Shown one piece after another: positions 1 to 8,604 of a stretch of 64,000 nt of DNA. This DNA comes from Flavobacterium zhairuonense. GTDB taxonomy: Bacteria; Bacteroidota; Bacteroidia; Flavobacteriales; Flavobacteriaceae. The stretch spans positions 124,001 to 188,000 of the forward strand of contig NZ_SJSY01000070.1 of NCBI RefSeq assembly GCF_004352915.1. Reading direction: 5' to 3'. Positions within the stretch are counted from its first letter, which is position 1. Every line of letters starts with the position of its first letter. Position numbers and translations under genes: made by a program. The notes under the pieces were generated by a model. The model saw only the letters and a list, made by a program, of their open reading frames with translations, had not been told where the DNA came from and searched no databases.

Positions 1-617
1 TTTTCTGTATCTTCAATTTTGTCTAAAGCAACAATATATGACTTATGAATTCGCATAAAATTTTTCTCAGGAAGGCATTTTTCTAATTCAGTTGTTGTAA
101 TTGAAGCTAAATAAGTTCGCTTTGTAGTATGAAGTTTCACATAATTACCAAAACTCTGCGCATACAAAAGCTGCTCTAATTCGATCTCAATAAAATAACC
201 GTCCACTTTTACGCTTATTGAATTTACGATTGTTTCTTCTTCTTTGATTTTTACTGATTCAGTCGAAAAAAAACGGTCGACTGCTTTCAAAAATCTCGGA
301 AAATAAATAGGTTTCAGCAGATAATCAATTACACCATAATCATAACTTTCCAATGCAAATTCAGAATACGCTGTAGTTAAAATTGTTTTAGGATGATTCG
401 GAATAATTTTCAACAATTCCATTCCTGAAATTTCCGGCATATTGATATCCAAAAACATCAAATCAACATGATTTTCACGTAAATAATCCATTGCTTCAAT
501 GCCATTATATCCTTGAAAAACCAATTCCAATTGCGGATTTTGTTTGATATAATTCGCCAAAACATAATGCGCCGCCGGCTCATCATCAACAATTATACAT
601 TTTTTTGGCTCTTTCAT
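1..617 (-). CDS. LytTR-family response regulator (C-terminus beyond window)
   Basis: The visible 205 residues begin MKEPKKCIIVDDEP. They contain a receiver domain (acidic pocket D11/D12, phospho-acceptor D57 in LMFLDINMPE) followed by a LytTR DNA-binding domain (about residues 130-205, with FGNYVKLHTTKRTYLAS and FMRIHKSYIVAL). Family knowledge: LytTR regulators bind imperfect direct repeats near promoters. The ATG overlaps the stop codon of the upstream histidine kinase by one base (TAATG), so the two are translationally coupled. The reading frame is open to the window edge, so roughly the last 30-40 residues are missing. The divergent RND efflux operon is the obvious candidate target, by position only. 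Confidence 0.93.
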   Translation of the reverse strand, partial: MKEPKKCIIVDDEPAAHYVLANYIKQNPQLELVFQGYNGIEAMDYLRENHVDLMFLDINMPEISGMELLKIIPNHPKTILTTAYSEFALESYDYGVIDYLLKPIYFPRFLKAVDRFFSTESVKIKEEETIVNSISVKVDGYFIEIELEQLLYAQSFGNYVKLHTTKRTYLASITTTELEKCLPEKNFMRIHKSYIVALDKIEDTE

Positions 618-1654
618 TATACAAACTTTTTCAATTGCAGTTTTAAATCGATTATATAGGTGTTTTTTTCATCCTGAATATCTAACTTATAATCTTTTCC
701 ATAAATCAAATTCAGACGCTCAATCGTGTTTTTCAAACCAATTTTTGTCGAAACTACATCTGTTTTTTTCGTCGGAATTGAATTGACGACATGCAAATGA
801 AGATTTCCTTTTTCTACTGTAATAAAAATTCGGACAAAACATTTTTCGATTGCACAAGTTCCATGTTTAAAAGCATTTTCAATAAATGCAATCAAAAGCA
901 TTGGCGAAATTTTATACGCATTTTCGTTGTCAATTTTAGAATCAAAAGTAATATCACAACGGTATCCTACTCTTTCTTTTTCAAGCTGTACATAACTGTT
1001 TATAAACTCCAATTCATCTTCTAAAGACACACACTGCTTGTTATTGCTTTCGAGTTGGTAACGCATTAATTGCGAAACCTTCATAATCAAATCTGGGGTT
1101 CTTTCAGGAAATTCCAAACTGATTCCGTAAAGCGTATTAAAGGTATTAAATAAAAAATGCGGATTCAGCTGTCCTTTCAAAGAATTCAATTGCATTTGAT
1201 TGAACAAAAGCGCTTCATCTGTCTGTTTTCTGTGAATTCTGTAGAATTTAAAAACAATAATCGGGCTTAAAATGCAAACCAAAGTTCCTAAAACGCTCGC
1301 CAATTGGTACACATAACTTCGTTGATGCGAATTCTGATACAAACGGCAATTGCTGAACATATCCAGCATTGTGATTTCATACAAAATAATAGAGAACACA
1401 AAAACCCCGAAAAGAGTGAGAAAAATATAAGTTAAGGGACGTTGGGTTTTGAATAATATAGGAAGAAGAAAAAAACGATTAAACTGTGCGTGCATGTACA
1501 AAATGCAATAGAAAAAAATCCCCATTAAAATGGACGTGACCGAACTGAAAAGCATCCAGTCATTTTTTAACGTATAAATTGTAAATGAAAAAAGGACAAC
1601 AGCAATTTCTTGCCACCACTTGTTATCCAATATATTATCAAACTTTTTATTCAT
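617..1654 (-). CDS. LytS-type sensor histidine kinase
   Basis: This is a 345-residue membrane kinase. Four hydrophobic segments lie in the N-terminal half (about residues 15-30, 38-55, 75-95, 117-137). A His_kinase domain follows with the signature LNPHFLFNTFNTLYG, in which H166 is the predicted phosphorylated histidine. A HATPase-like region (LIAFIENAFKHG, about 235-250, and IGLKNTIERLNLIYG near 300) closes the protein. There is no recognisable periplasmic sensor domain; the signal is probably sensed within or near the membrane. It overlaps the LytTR regulator by one base and should phosphorylate it. It diverges from the efflux operon starting at 1819. Confidence 0.92.
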   Translation of the reverse strand: MNKKFDNILDNKWWQEIAVVLFSFTIYTLKNDWMLFSSVTSILMGIFFYCILYMHAQFNRFFLLPILFKTQRPLTYIFLTLFGVFVFSIILYEITMLDMFSNCRLYQNSHQRSYVYQLASVLGTLVCILSPIIVFKFYRIHRKQTDEALLFNQMQLNSLKGQLNPHFLFNTFNTLYGISLEFPERTPDLIMKVSQLMRYQLESNNKQCVSLEDELEFINSYVQLEKERVGYRCDITFDSKIDNENAYKISPMLLIAFIENAFKHGTCAIEKCFVRIFITVEKGNLHLHVVNSIPTKKTDVVSTKIGLKNTIERLNLIYGKDYKLDIQDEKNTYIIDLKLQLKKFV

Positions 1655-1733
1655 TTTTTAAACTTAAATAGTCCACAAAGTTCGCACAAATATTTAATTC
1701 TTTTTTCCAAAAAATGACAAATTCAATTGGTCA

Positions 1734-1774
1734 TTTATCAGTGCAGTACATCACTTAACCTGACTTTTATCAGT
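1734..1774. promoter_or_regulatory. Pair of direct repeats, candidate LytTR binding site
   Basis: The nonamer TTTATCAGT occurs at 1734-1742 and 1766-1774, 32 bp apart, close to three helical turns. It lies in the 154-bp divergent spacer between the kinase and the efflux operon. LytTR regulators are known to use paired direct repeats, although usually about 21 bp apart. Assignment to the adjacent regulator is inference. Confidence 0.35.
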
Positions 1775-1784
1775 ATAAGAGAAA

Positions 1785-1792
1785 TAAATTTG
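1785..1792 (+). promoter_or_regulatory. Candidate -7 box for the efflux operon
   Basis: TAAATTTG matches the Bacteroidota -7 consensus TAnnTTTG. It lies 26 nt before the ATG at 1819 and would give a leader of about 20 nt. No clear -33 TTG is seen at the usual distance, which may mean activator dependence. Confidence 0.4.
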
Positions 1793-1818
1793 TGCCATAA
1801 TTTCAGATTTTGAGTTTT

Positions 1819-3204
1819 ATGTATTTCAAAAAAATTACCTTATTATTTTTCTTGATTCTAGCCTCAATTGGTTATTCACAAACCTTGTCTTTAAAAGAAG
1901 CAATAAAAACAGGTCTTGAAAACTACGGTTCGATCAAAGCAAAAAACAATTACGCCAGTGCCTCAAAAGAGACATTAAAACAATCTCGACGTGATTATCT
2001 TCCTAATCTTAATTTATCTGCACAACAAGATTACGGAACTATTAATGGACAAAACGGTGCATTATATGGATTTAATGGTTTAGGAACTGCTTCTTCTGGA
2101 CCAGCGTTGCCAGAACAAAACTGGAATTCAGCTTTTGGCGCATTATATCTGGTAAACATGAACTGGGATTTTTTCACTTTCGGAAAAACACAGGAAAAAA
2201 TCAATTTAGCAAAAGTTGATGTTCAGGCAAAAGAAAAAGATTTGCAGCAAGAAGAATTCCAACAGAAAATTAAAATTTCGGCTGCTTATTTGAATTTATT
2301 GGCAAGCCAAAGGTTACTGATTTCACAGCAAAAGAATTTAAGCCGTGCAGAAGTTTTCAAAAAGACAGCTGTTGCCCGAGTTAAAAACGGATTATTGGCT
2401 GGCGTAGATTCAACCTTGGCGACTGCTGAAGTTTCAAAAGCGAAAATTGCGCTGAATCTTGCCCGAAACTTTGTCAAAGAACAAAACAACAAATTAGTCG
2501 ATTTGATGGGAGTTGCACCTCAGGATTTTATTGCAGATACTTTGTTTGTTAATCAAATTCCGAAAGAAGTTTTAAAATCAATAGTTTCAACAGACAGTCT
2601 TCACCCTTTATTGCAGTATTACAAAACAAAGATTGATTACAGCAATCAACAGGTTAAATTGTACAAACGTTTTTATTATCCTACGATGAGTGCTTTTGGT
2701 GTTTTGCAAACTAGAGCTTCGGGTTTTGAAACGGGTTATGCTGTCGATCAATCGAATTTCAGTCGAAATTATTGGGATGGCGTAAATCCGGATCGTTCAA
2801 ATTACTTGGTTGGAGTCGGAATCACTTGGAATTTGACAACGCCTTTTAGGGCAAACAAACAAGTGACTTCGCAAAAATTTGTTTCTCAAGCTTTGCAGGA
2901 AGAATACAATCAAGCCAGCAGAGAATTGAAGTCGCAACTGACTTTTGCCGAAGATAAAATAAAAATCACTTTAGAAAATTATGCCGAAGCGCCAATTCAA
3001 GTCAATGCTGCACAACGCGCTTACGTTCAAAAATCGACCTTATACAAAAACGGCCTAACCGATTTGACCGATTTGACTCAAACCATGTTTACACTAAATC
3101 GCGCCGAAATTGACCGTGATATCGTCAACAACAATGTATGGCAGTCGTTTTTGCTAAAAGTGGCAGCAACAGGAGATTTTGACCTATTTATGAATGAATT
3201 TTAA
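1819..3204 (+). CDS. TolC-family outer-membrane efflux protein
   Basis: This is an outer-membrane channel of about 461 residues for tripartite efflux. A signal peptide (KKITLLFFLILASIGYSQ) is followed by the two OEP repeats: long helical stretches about 30-75, 145-240 and 360-430, separated by strand regions. The frame can open at TTG 1810, but the ATG at 1819 places the lysines directly before the hydrophobic core and fits the candidate -7 box, so I chose it. It is first gene of an operon: the RND permease begins 12 bp after its stop. The order channel-permease-adaptor is less usual than adaptor-pump-channel. Substrate unknown. Confidence 0.9.
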   Translation: MYFKKITLLFFLILASIGYSQTLSLKEAIKTGLENYGSIKAKNNYASASKETLKQSRRDYLPNLNLSAQQDYGTINGQNGALYGFNGLGTASSGPALPEQNWNSAFGALYLVNMNWDFFTFGKTQEKINLAKVDVQAKEKDLQQEEFQQKIKISAAYLNLLASQRLLISQQKNLSRAEVFKKTAVARVKNGLLAGVDSTLATAEVSKAKIALNLARNFVKEQNNKLVDLMGVAPQDFIADTLFVNQIPKEVLKSIVSTDSLHPLLQYYKTKIDYSNQQVKLYKRFYYPTMSAFGVLQTRASGFETGYAVDQSNFSRNYWDGVNPDRSNYLVGVGITWNLTTPFRANKQVTSQKFVSQALQEEYNQASRELKSQLTFAEDKIKITLENYAEAPIQVNAAQRAYVQKSTLYKNGLTDLTDLTQTMFTLNRAEIDRDIVNNNVWQSFLLKVAATGDFDLFMNEF

Positions 3205-3216
3205 TTATAAAGCCAA

Positions 3217-6200
3217 ATGAATTTAATACGCTTTGCACTCCGCAAACCCATCTCCATATTAGTATTGGTTGCGGGTCTATTTTTCTTCGGAATTGGTGCC
3301 ATAAAGGACATTAAGGTAGATATTCTGCCAAAAATGAACTTGCCGGTAATTTATATTGCGCATCCCTTTGGAGGTTATACGCCAGACCAAATGGAGGCTT
3401 ATTTTGCTAAAAACTACGTAAACGTTTTGCCTTTCTCGAATGGTATCAAATCTGTAGAAACTAAAAATATTCAAGGGTTAATGATTATGAAATTAACCTA
3501 TTACGAAGGAACAAACATGGCTCAGGCTGCCGCCGAGTTGAGTGCGCTTTCAAACAGAATCCAAGCGGCTTTTCCTCCGGGAACGCAACCTCCGTTTATC
3601 ATTCGTTTTGATGCTTCTTCACTTCCAATTGGACAATTGGTTTTGAGCAGTAAAATACGTTCAAACAACGAATTACAGGATTTAGCCAACGTTTATGTTC
3701 GTGCTTCTTTCACTGCAATTCCTGGTTTATTATCTCCAGCTCCCTTTGGCGGAAGCCCAAGAACAATTGAGGTTAACGTAGATCCAGATTTATTGCGTTC
3801 TCACAATATGACGCCAGACCAAATTGTAGAAGCGATTCGTTTAAACAACCAAACGGCTCCATCTGGAAACGTGCGTATGGGCGACAAAAACTATATTACG
3901 CCAACCAACAATACGATTAAAGAAGTTAAAGATTTTGAGCAAATTCCGTTATTCAAAGGAGGCGTTCAAAACCTAAAATTAGGTGATGTAGCAGTTGTAA
4001 AAGACGGTGCCGATATTACGGCAGGTTATGCCTTGGTGAACGGAAAACGTTCTGTTTACATCAGTATTGCAAAAGCGGGAGATGCTTCGACTTGGGATGT
4101 GGTACAGAAATTAAAAGCTGAATTGCCTAAAATCCAAAGCACACTTCCTGAAGATGTAAAATTATCTTATGAATTTGACCAATCAGTTTATGTAATCAAC
4201 TCGGTTAAAAGTTTGATTACTGAGGGAATCATTGGTGCGGTTTTGACGGGATTAATGGTTTTATTATTCTTAGGCGACCGCCGTGCAGCTTTAATCGTAA
4301 TTATGACGATTCCAATTTCGATTATTTCTGGAGTTTTATTCCTGAAATTATTCGGACAAACGATCAACTTAATGTCATTATCAGGATTGGCTCTTGCAAT
4401 TGGTATTTTGGTGGACGAAAGTACCGTAACCATCGAAAATATCCACCAGCATCTCGACATGGGAAAACCAAAAGCACTCGCCATTTGGGATGCCTGTCAA
4501 GAAATTGCTTTGCCTAAATTATTGATCTTGCTTTGTATTCTAGCTGTATTTGCACCAGCTTTTACAATGGTTGGTATTCCGGGAGCGTTGTTCTTGCCTT
4601 TGGCTTTAGCAATTGGTTTCTCAATGGTAATTTCATTCTTGTTGTCTCAGACTTTTGTGCCTGTAATGGCAAACTGGATGATGAAAGGACACGGCAAACA
4701 CGAACATGCACCTGAAATTACAGACGACGAAGCAGAGTTTAACGCTTGTGGATTAACACCTGAATCTGAGCAAAATTTAATTGGTCAGAAGAAAGATATG
4801 GTTGAAAGAGAAGATTTCAACGATGATGGAAAAGTAAGTGGTTTCGAAAAATTCAGAAATCGTTTCATGCGAACTTTAGATCGTTTGTTTGTTCATAAAA
4901 AAGCGACGACTATTATTTATCTAACTAGTTCGGTAATACTTGCTGTTTTGTTTATTAGCTTCATTGGAAAAGATGTTTTTCCAAGAACAAATTCAAGTCA
5001 GTTTCAATTGAGAATGCGTGCTGTTGACGGAACGCGTTTAGAACGAACAGAAGAACAAGCAAGAATTGTTTTGAAAGAATTGGAAAAAATGGTTGGAAAA
5101 GATCATATCGGAATTTCATCTGTATATGTCGGCCAGCACCCTTCTCTATTCTCGATCAACCCGATTTATTTGTTCATGGCAGGTTCTCACGAAGCGGTTT
5201 TCCAAGTAAGTTTGAAAGATTACGAAGCAGATATGGACGACTTTAAAGATGAATTTAGAGCAAGACTTAAAAAAGTACTTCCAAATACGAAGCTTTCTTT
5301 TGAGCCAATCGAATTGACTGATAAAGTTTTAAGCCAAGGTTCTCCTACTCCAATTGAGATTCGAGTTGCCGGAAAAGACAAAAAGAAAAATGAATTGTAC
5401 GCTACCCAGATTGTAGATAAATTAAAAGCGATTTCGTATTTCAGAGATGTGCAAATTGGTCAACCAATTCATTATCCAGCAATGAATATTGATATTGACA
5501 GAACTCGTGCTGCCGAATTAGGAGTTGATATGAATGATATTTCTCGTTCACTTGTAGCTTCGACCTCATCATCACGTTATACAGAAAAAAACAACTGGGT
5601 TGACGAAAAAGCAGGATTATCCTATTCTGTTCAAGTTCAGGTTCCATTGAATAAAATGAAAAGCAAAACCGATATTGGAGAAATTCCAGTATTGAAAAAC
5701 TCGCTTCGTCCCGTTTTAAGTGACGTTGCTAAAATTACGCCAGGCTTTGTGAGTGGTGAAAATGACAATTTAGGGGCCATGCCATACATTACTGTAACAG
5801 CAAACATCTATAAGACCGATTTGGGGACGGCTTCTAAAGATGTGAGCAAAACAATTAGTTCTCTTGGCGAATTGCCACGTGGTTTGTTTATCACGCCAAT
5901 TGGACTAAGTACTGTATTGACCGAAACATTAAGCAGTTTACAAACAGGATTATTGGTTGCCGTTTTCGTAATCTTCTTAATGTTGGCCGCTAATTTCCAA
6001 TCGTTCAAAGTTTCGCTGGTAATCTTAACAACAGTTCCTGCGGTAGTTTTAGGATCATTGCTAATGCTGACGCTTACGGGTTCAACACTAAACTTGCAAT
6101 CATACATGGGAATCATCATGTCGGTTGGGGTTTCTATTGCCAACGCCGTACTTTTGGTTACCAATGCGGAGCAATTGCGCAAAATAAATGGTAATGCCTT

Positions 6201-6507
6201 AGAATCTGCTCGTGAAGCGGCTGCGTTGCGTCTTCGTCCAATTATCATGACTTCGGTTGCGATGATTATGGGTATGTTGCCAATGGCAATCGGACATGGC
6301 GAAGGAGGCGATCAGGTTTCTCCGTTAGGAAGAGCGGTTATTGGAGGATTATTATTTTCTACTTTTGCTGTATTGTTGATCCTGCCGCAGATATTTGCTT
6401 GGGCACAAGAAAAAACATCGACACAATCTGTTTCTTTAGATCCAGAAGACGAAGAAAGCATCCATTATATTTCATCAATAAGTAAGTCGAAATTTGGAAA
6501 GTCATAA
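3217..6507 (+). CDS. RND efflux permease with EF-hand-like cytoplasmic loop
   Basis: This is a 1096-residue inner-membrane proton-driven pump of the AcrB/MdtB-like superfamily. The N-terminal TM1 (residues 12-30) is followed by a periplasmic porter domain, a TM2-6 block (about 335-485), a second porter domain and TM7-12 (about 890-1070). The proton-relay segment in TM4 reads GILVDESTVTIEN, with D400-E401 where AcrB has Asp-Asp. The loop between the two halves (about 489-555) is longer than usual. It holds a His cluster (H492, H495, H497), an acidic stretch, and a 12-residue sequence at 533-544 (DFNDDGKVSGFE) that fits the canonical EF-hand calcium loop. Between TolC and adaptor genes; tripartite efflux role is secure, substrate is not. 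Confidence 0.93.
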   Translation: MNLIRFALRKPISILVLVAGLFFFGIGAIKDIKVDILPKMNLPVIYIAHPFGGYTPDQMEAYFAKNYVNVLPFSNGIKSVETKNIQGLMIMKLTYYEGTNMAQAAAELSALSNRIQAAFPPGTQPPFIIRFDASSLPIGQLVLSSKIRSNNELQDLANVYVRASFTAIPGLLSPAPFGGSPRTIEVNVDPDLLRSHNMTPDQIVEAIRLNNQTAPSGNVRMGDKNYITPTNNTIKEVKDFEQIPLFKGGVQNLKLGDVAVVKDGADITAGYALVNGKRSVYISIAKAGDASTWDVVQKLKAELPKIQSTLPEDVKLSYEFDQSVYVINSVKSLITEGIIGAVLTGLMVLLFLGDRRAALIVIMTIPISIISGVLFLKLFGQTINLMSLSGLALAIGILVDESTVTIENIHQHLDMGKPKALAIWDACQEIALPKLLILLCILAVFAPAFTMVGIPGALFLPLALAIGFSMVISFLLSQTFVPVMANWMMKGHGKHEHAPEITDDEAEFNACGLTPESEQNLIGQKKDMVEREDFNDDGKVSGFEKFRNRFMRTLDRLFVHKKATTIIYLTSSVILAVLFISFIGKDVFPRTNSSQFQLRMRAVDGTRLERTEEQARIVLKELEKMVGKDHIGISSVYVGQHPSLFSINPIYLFMAGSHEAVFQVSLKDYEADMDDFKDEFRARLKKVLPNTKLSFEPIELTDKVLSQGSPTPIEIRVAGKDKKKNELYATQIVDKLKAISYFRDVQIGQPIHYPAMNIDIDRTRAAELGVDMNDISRSLVASTSSSRYTEKNNWVDEKAGLSYSVQVQVPLNKMKSKTDIGEIPVLKNSLRPVLSDVAKITPGFVSGENDNLGAMPYITVTANIYKTDLGTASKDVSKTISSLGELPRGLFITPIGLSTVLTETLSSLQTGLLVAVFVIFLMLAANFQSFKVSLVILTTVPAVVLGSLLMLTLTGSTLNLQSYMGIIMSVGVSIANAVLLVTNAEQLRKINGNALESAREAAALRLRPIIMTSVAMIMGMLPMAIGHGEGGDQVSPLGRAVIGGLLFSTFAVLLILPQIFAWAQEKTSTQSVSLDPEDEESIHYISSISKSKFGKS

Positions 6508-6531
6508 CTCATTGAGTGTAATTATTTTTTT

Positions 6532-6664
6532 AACACATAGAAACATAGATTTTAGTTTTAAATAAAAAAAGGTAAAAGAAAAAACTAGTTTTCACACATA
6601 GCTATGTGCATTGAAACAAGTGAAACGCCTTTACCCATAAAGAAGAGCTATGATTCTATGTGTT
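6532..6664 (+). repeat. Palindrome-bounded intergenic element, copy 1
   Basis: This 133-bp element opens with AACACATAGAAACATAG and closes with its near-exact inverse (16 of 17 paired). Inside are AAAACTAGTTTT, a perfect 14-bp palindrome CACATAGCTATGTG, and the core AAGTGAAACGCCTT. It begins 25 nt after the permease stop and ends 63 nt before the adaptor ATG, so it lies inside the operon transcript. Related copies are at 9601, 25210 and 36388. Confidence 0.88.
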
Positions 6665-6727
6665 AAATTAAATTTTAAACACTTTCATCCAAAAGCTTAA
6701 AACATATTTATTATATAAAACCAAAAA

Positions 6728-7816
6728 ATGAAAAACAACATTATAAAATCTACAGCGATACTATTTACAGCTTTAGTAGCACTAAGCAGCTGTGAAAAGA
6801 AAAAAGAAGAAACTGTGGCACCAGAAATCGAGCCTAAAGTTGAAACTTTCCTTTTATCGAAAGAAAAACTGACTACAGAGTTGCGTTTGCCTGCCGAATT
6901 AACAGGTTTCCAACAAGTTGATTTGTATGCAAAAGTGAGCAGTTTCGTAAAAACATTAAAAGTCGATATTGGTTCCAAAGTAAAAAAAGGACAGCTTTTG
7001 ATTGTTTTAGAAGCACCTGAAATCAGTTCACAAGTTGCGGCGGCTGAATCGAGATTAAAATCGATGGAAGCCATTTACGCAACCAGCAAAAGCACATACA
7101 ACCGTTTGTACGAAACAAGCAAAGTGGAAGGAACGATTTCTAAAAATGATTTAGAAATGGCGAACGGAAAGAAAAACTCTGATTACGCACAATATCAAGC
7201 AGCAATTGCAGCACACAAAGAAATCTCGATTATGAGAGGTTATCTTGAAATTCGCGCTCCGTTTGACGGTGTTGTAGCGGCTAGAAATGTGAATTTAGGA
7301 ACATTTGTTGGCCCGCAAGGAAAAGGTTCAGATTTGCCTTTATTGACAATTCAAGAGCAATCAAAATTACGTTTGGCGGTTTCTGTACCAGAATTGTACA
7401 CAGGCTATTTGCACCAAGGCGACAATATGAGTTTTAATGTAAAATCATTGCCAGATACTTTTACAGCAAAAATTACTAGAATGTCTGGCGCTTTAGATTT
7501 GAAGTTACGTTCTGAAAGAGTCGAAATGGACGTTCACAATACAAAAGGCGATTTATTGCCTGGAATGGTTGCTGAAGTTTTATTACCGCTTAACGCGAAA
7601 GACAGCACATTTGTAGTTCCGAAATCAGCAGTAGTAAGTTCTGCAGAAGGAATTTATGTGGTAAAAGTGGTAAACCACAAAGCCACAAGAGTTGACATTA
7701 AAAAAGGAAGAGAAATCGACGATAAAATTGAAATTTTCGGTGATTTAACTCCAAACGATAAATTGGTAAAAATTGCCAGCGAAGAAACTAAAGAAGGCGA
7801 TACAATAAACGAATAA
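6728..7816 (+). CDS. RND efflux periplasmic adaptor lipoprotein
   Basis: This 362-residue membrane-fusion protein has a lipoprotein signal ending LVALSSC (C22 predicted lipidated). It then shows the biotinyl-lipoyl half-motifs (VDLYAKVSSFVKTLKVDIGS, about 66-85, and LEIRAPFDGVVAARNVNLG, about 172-190) flanking a short alpha-helical hairpin. Beta-barrel and membrane-proximal domains follow. It should bridge the permease at 3217 and the channel at 1819. Its gene is last in the operon and separated from the permease by the 133-bp repeat element. A terminator follows at 7931. Confidence 0.92.
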   Translation: MKNNIIKSTAILFTALVALSSCEKKKEETVAPEIEPKVETFLLSKEKLTTELRLPAELTGFQQVDLYAKVSSFVKTLKVDIGSKVKKGQLLIVLEAPEISSQVAAAESRLKSMEAIYATSKSTYNRLYETSKVEGTISKNDLEMANGKKNSDYAQYQAAIAAHKEISIMRGYLEIRAPFDGVVAARNVNLGTFVGPQGKGSDLPLLTIQEQSKLRLAVSVPELYTGYLHQGDNMSFNVKSLPDTFTAKITRMSGALDLKLRSERVEMDVHNTKGDLLPGMVAEVLLPLNAKDSTFVVPKSAVVSSAEGIYVVKVVNHKATRVDIKKGREIDDKIEIFGDLTPNDKLVKIASEETKEGDTINE

Positions 7817-7930
7817 CCTGCGTTTAGTCTTCTTTTTAGTAGATTACCCAAAAACTGTACGCATTTACGAATGCGGCATTTTAAAATTTGATTTGGTTTT
7901 AAAATGCAAAATTAAATTTATTTTGAAAAG

Positions 7931-7966
7931 AGAGCGGTGCTATTTTTAGTGCCGCTCTTTTTTTTT
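7931..7966 (+). terminator. Intrinsic terminator of efflux operon 1
   Basis: A 10-bp stem (AGAGCGGTGC / GTGCCGCTCT, two G-T pairs) with an 8-nt loop is followed by a run of T residues, about 115 nt after the adaptor stop codon. Confidence 0.85.
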
Positions 7967-8021
7967 GTTGAAGAAATAATCTCGCAAAGTCGCAGAGTCG
8001 CAAAGTTTTTATTATCTATTT

Positions 8022-8127
8022 TTGTCATTTCGACCGAAGGGAGAAATCACACTAGAAACTCCGCAAAGTATGTCGCCAATCTTTGTCGATCAACGGGTGT
8101 GATTTCTCCCTTCGGTCGAAATGACAA
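8022..8127. repeat. 106-bp hairpin element E1, upstream of GIY-YIG gene
   Basis: Perfect inverted arms of 31 nt begin TTGTCATTTCGACCGAAGGG and enclose a 44-nt centre. The centre contains CTCCGCAAAGTA and ATCTTTGTCGAT, which can form an inner stem. The same 106-bp length and most of the same sequence recur at 8605-8710. Confidence 0.92.
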
Positions 8128-8202
8128 ACTGTACGCATTGATCAATTGTACGAAATGATAAAACTGTACAAAAAACACGTATATTCATACAAAAAAAATA
8201 AA

Positions 8203-8520
8203 ATGTTTAATCCTCAAATTGGCTTTCATAGTTATTATGTCTATATCATAACTAATGAACATCGAACATCTTTTTACATTGGTGTTACAAATAACTTAAA
8301 ACAAAGACTTGCAAAACATAAAGAAAATATAGATTTAAATATCAGTAGTTTCGCCGCAAAATATAATATTCAGTTTTTAGTTTATTACGAAAAATTCGCT
8401 TGGATACAGGAAGCAATCGCGCGAGAAAAAGAATTGAAAAAATGGCGAAGAGATAAGAAAATTGAATTGATAAGGAGTTTTAATGAAACTTTTGAATTTC
8501 TAAATTTTCATTTTGAATAA
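8203..8520 (+). CDS. Small GIY-YIG nuclease-domain protein
   Basis: This 105-residue protein is essentially one GIY-YIG domain. YYVYIITN and SFYIGVTNNLKQRLAKHK supply the paired GIY/YIG tyrosines and the conserved arginine; the C-terminal part (WIQEAIAREKELKKWRRDKKIELI) supplies the helical Glu/Lys-rich segment typical of the URI/YhbQ group. The frame is open from 8146, but I chose the ATG at 8203 because the family starts just before the YVYI strand. Family knowledge: single-domain members are predicted nucleases of mostly unknown role. The gene is isolated and bracketed by hairpin elements E1 and E2, with a decayed half element in between. Confidence 0.88.
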   Translation: MFNPQIGFHSYYVYIITNEHRTSFYIGVTNNLKQRLAKHKENIDLNISSFAAKYNIQFLVYYEKFAWIQEAIAREKELKKWRRDKKIELIRSFNETFEFLNFHFE

Positions 8521-8534
8521 GTTTTACTTTCTTT

Positions 8535-8582
8535 CAAATCTTTGTCGATATACATGTGTGATTTCTCGTTTCTCGAAATGAT
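8535..8582. repeat. Decayed right half of the E1/E2 hairpin element
   Basis: This stretch starts CAAATCTTTGTCGATATA and continues GTGTGATTTCTC...CGAAATGAT. It matches the right half of E2, but the CCCTTCGGT segment is shortened and altered. It lies 15 nt after the GIY-YIG stop codon, 22 nt before E2. Confidence 0.75.
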
Positions 8583-8604
8583 AAACTACACGTTTAACAT
8601 CATT

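Larger units (their letters stand above)
7817..8202. other. Gene-free spacer with terminator and repeats
   Basis: This 386-bp spacer holds the operon terminator (7931-7966), a lone arm of the CTCGCAAAGTCGC-type repeat (7980-8005; a complete palindrome of this family is at 28437) and hairpin element E1 (8022-8127). A 14-bp direct repeat, AAACTGTACGCATT, occurs at 7852-7865 and 8126-8139. No credible gene is seen. Confidence 0.75.

Noticed and set aside
5808..6248. 146-residue open frame antisense to the first RND permease
   Set aside because: Mirror frame of a strongly conserved gene; no start context, composition is low-complexity and no domain is recognised.
6532..6664. Simple rho-independent terminator inside the efflux operon
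   Set aside because: The element has long terminal arms, several internal modules and no T-run after a compact stem, and it recurs in three other places; a plain terminator does not explain it.
7937..8158. 73-residue open frame over the terminator and hairpin E1
   Set aside because: It reads through a terminator and a palindromic repeat; not a plausible protein.
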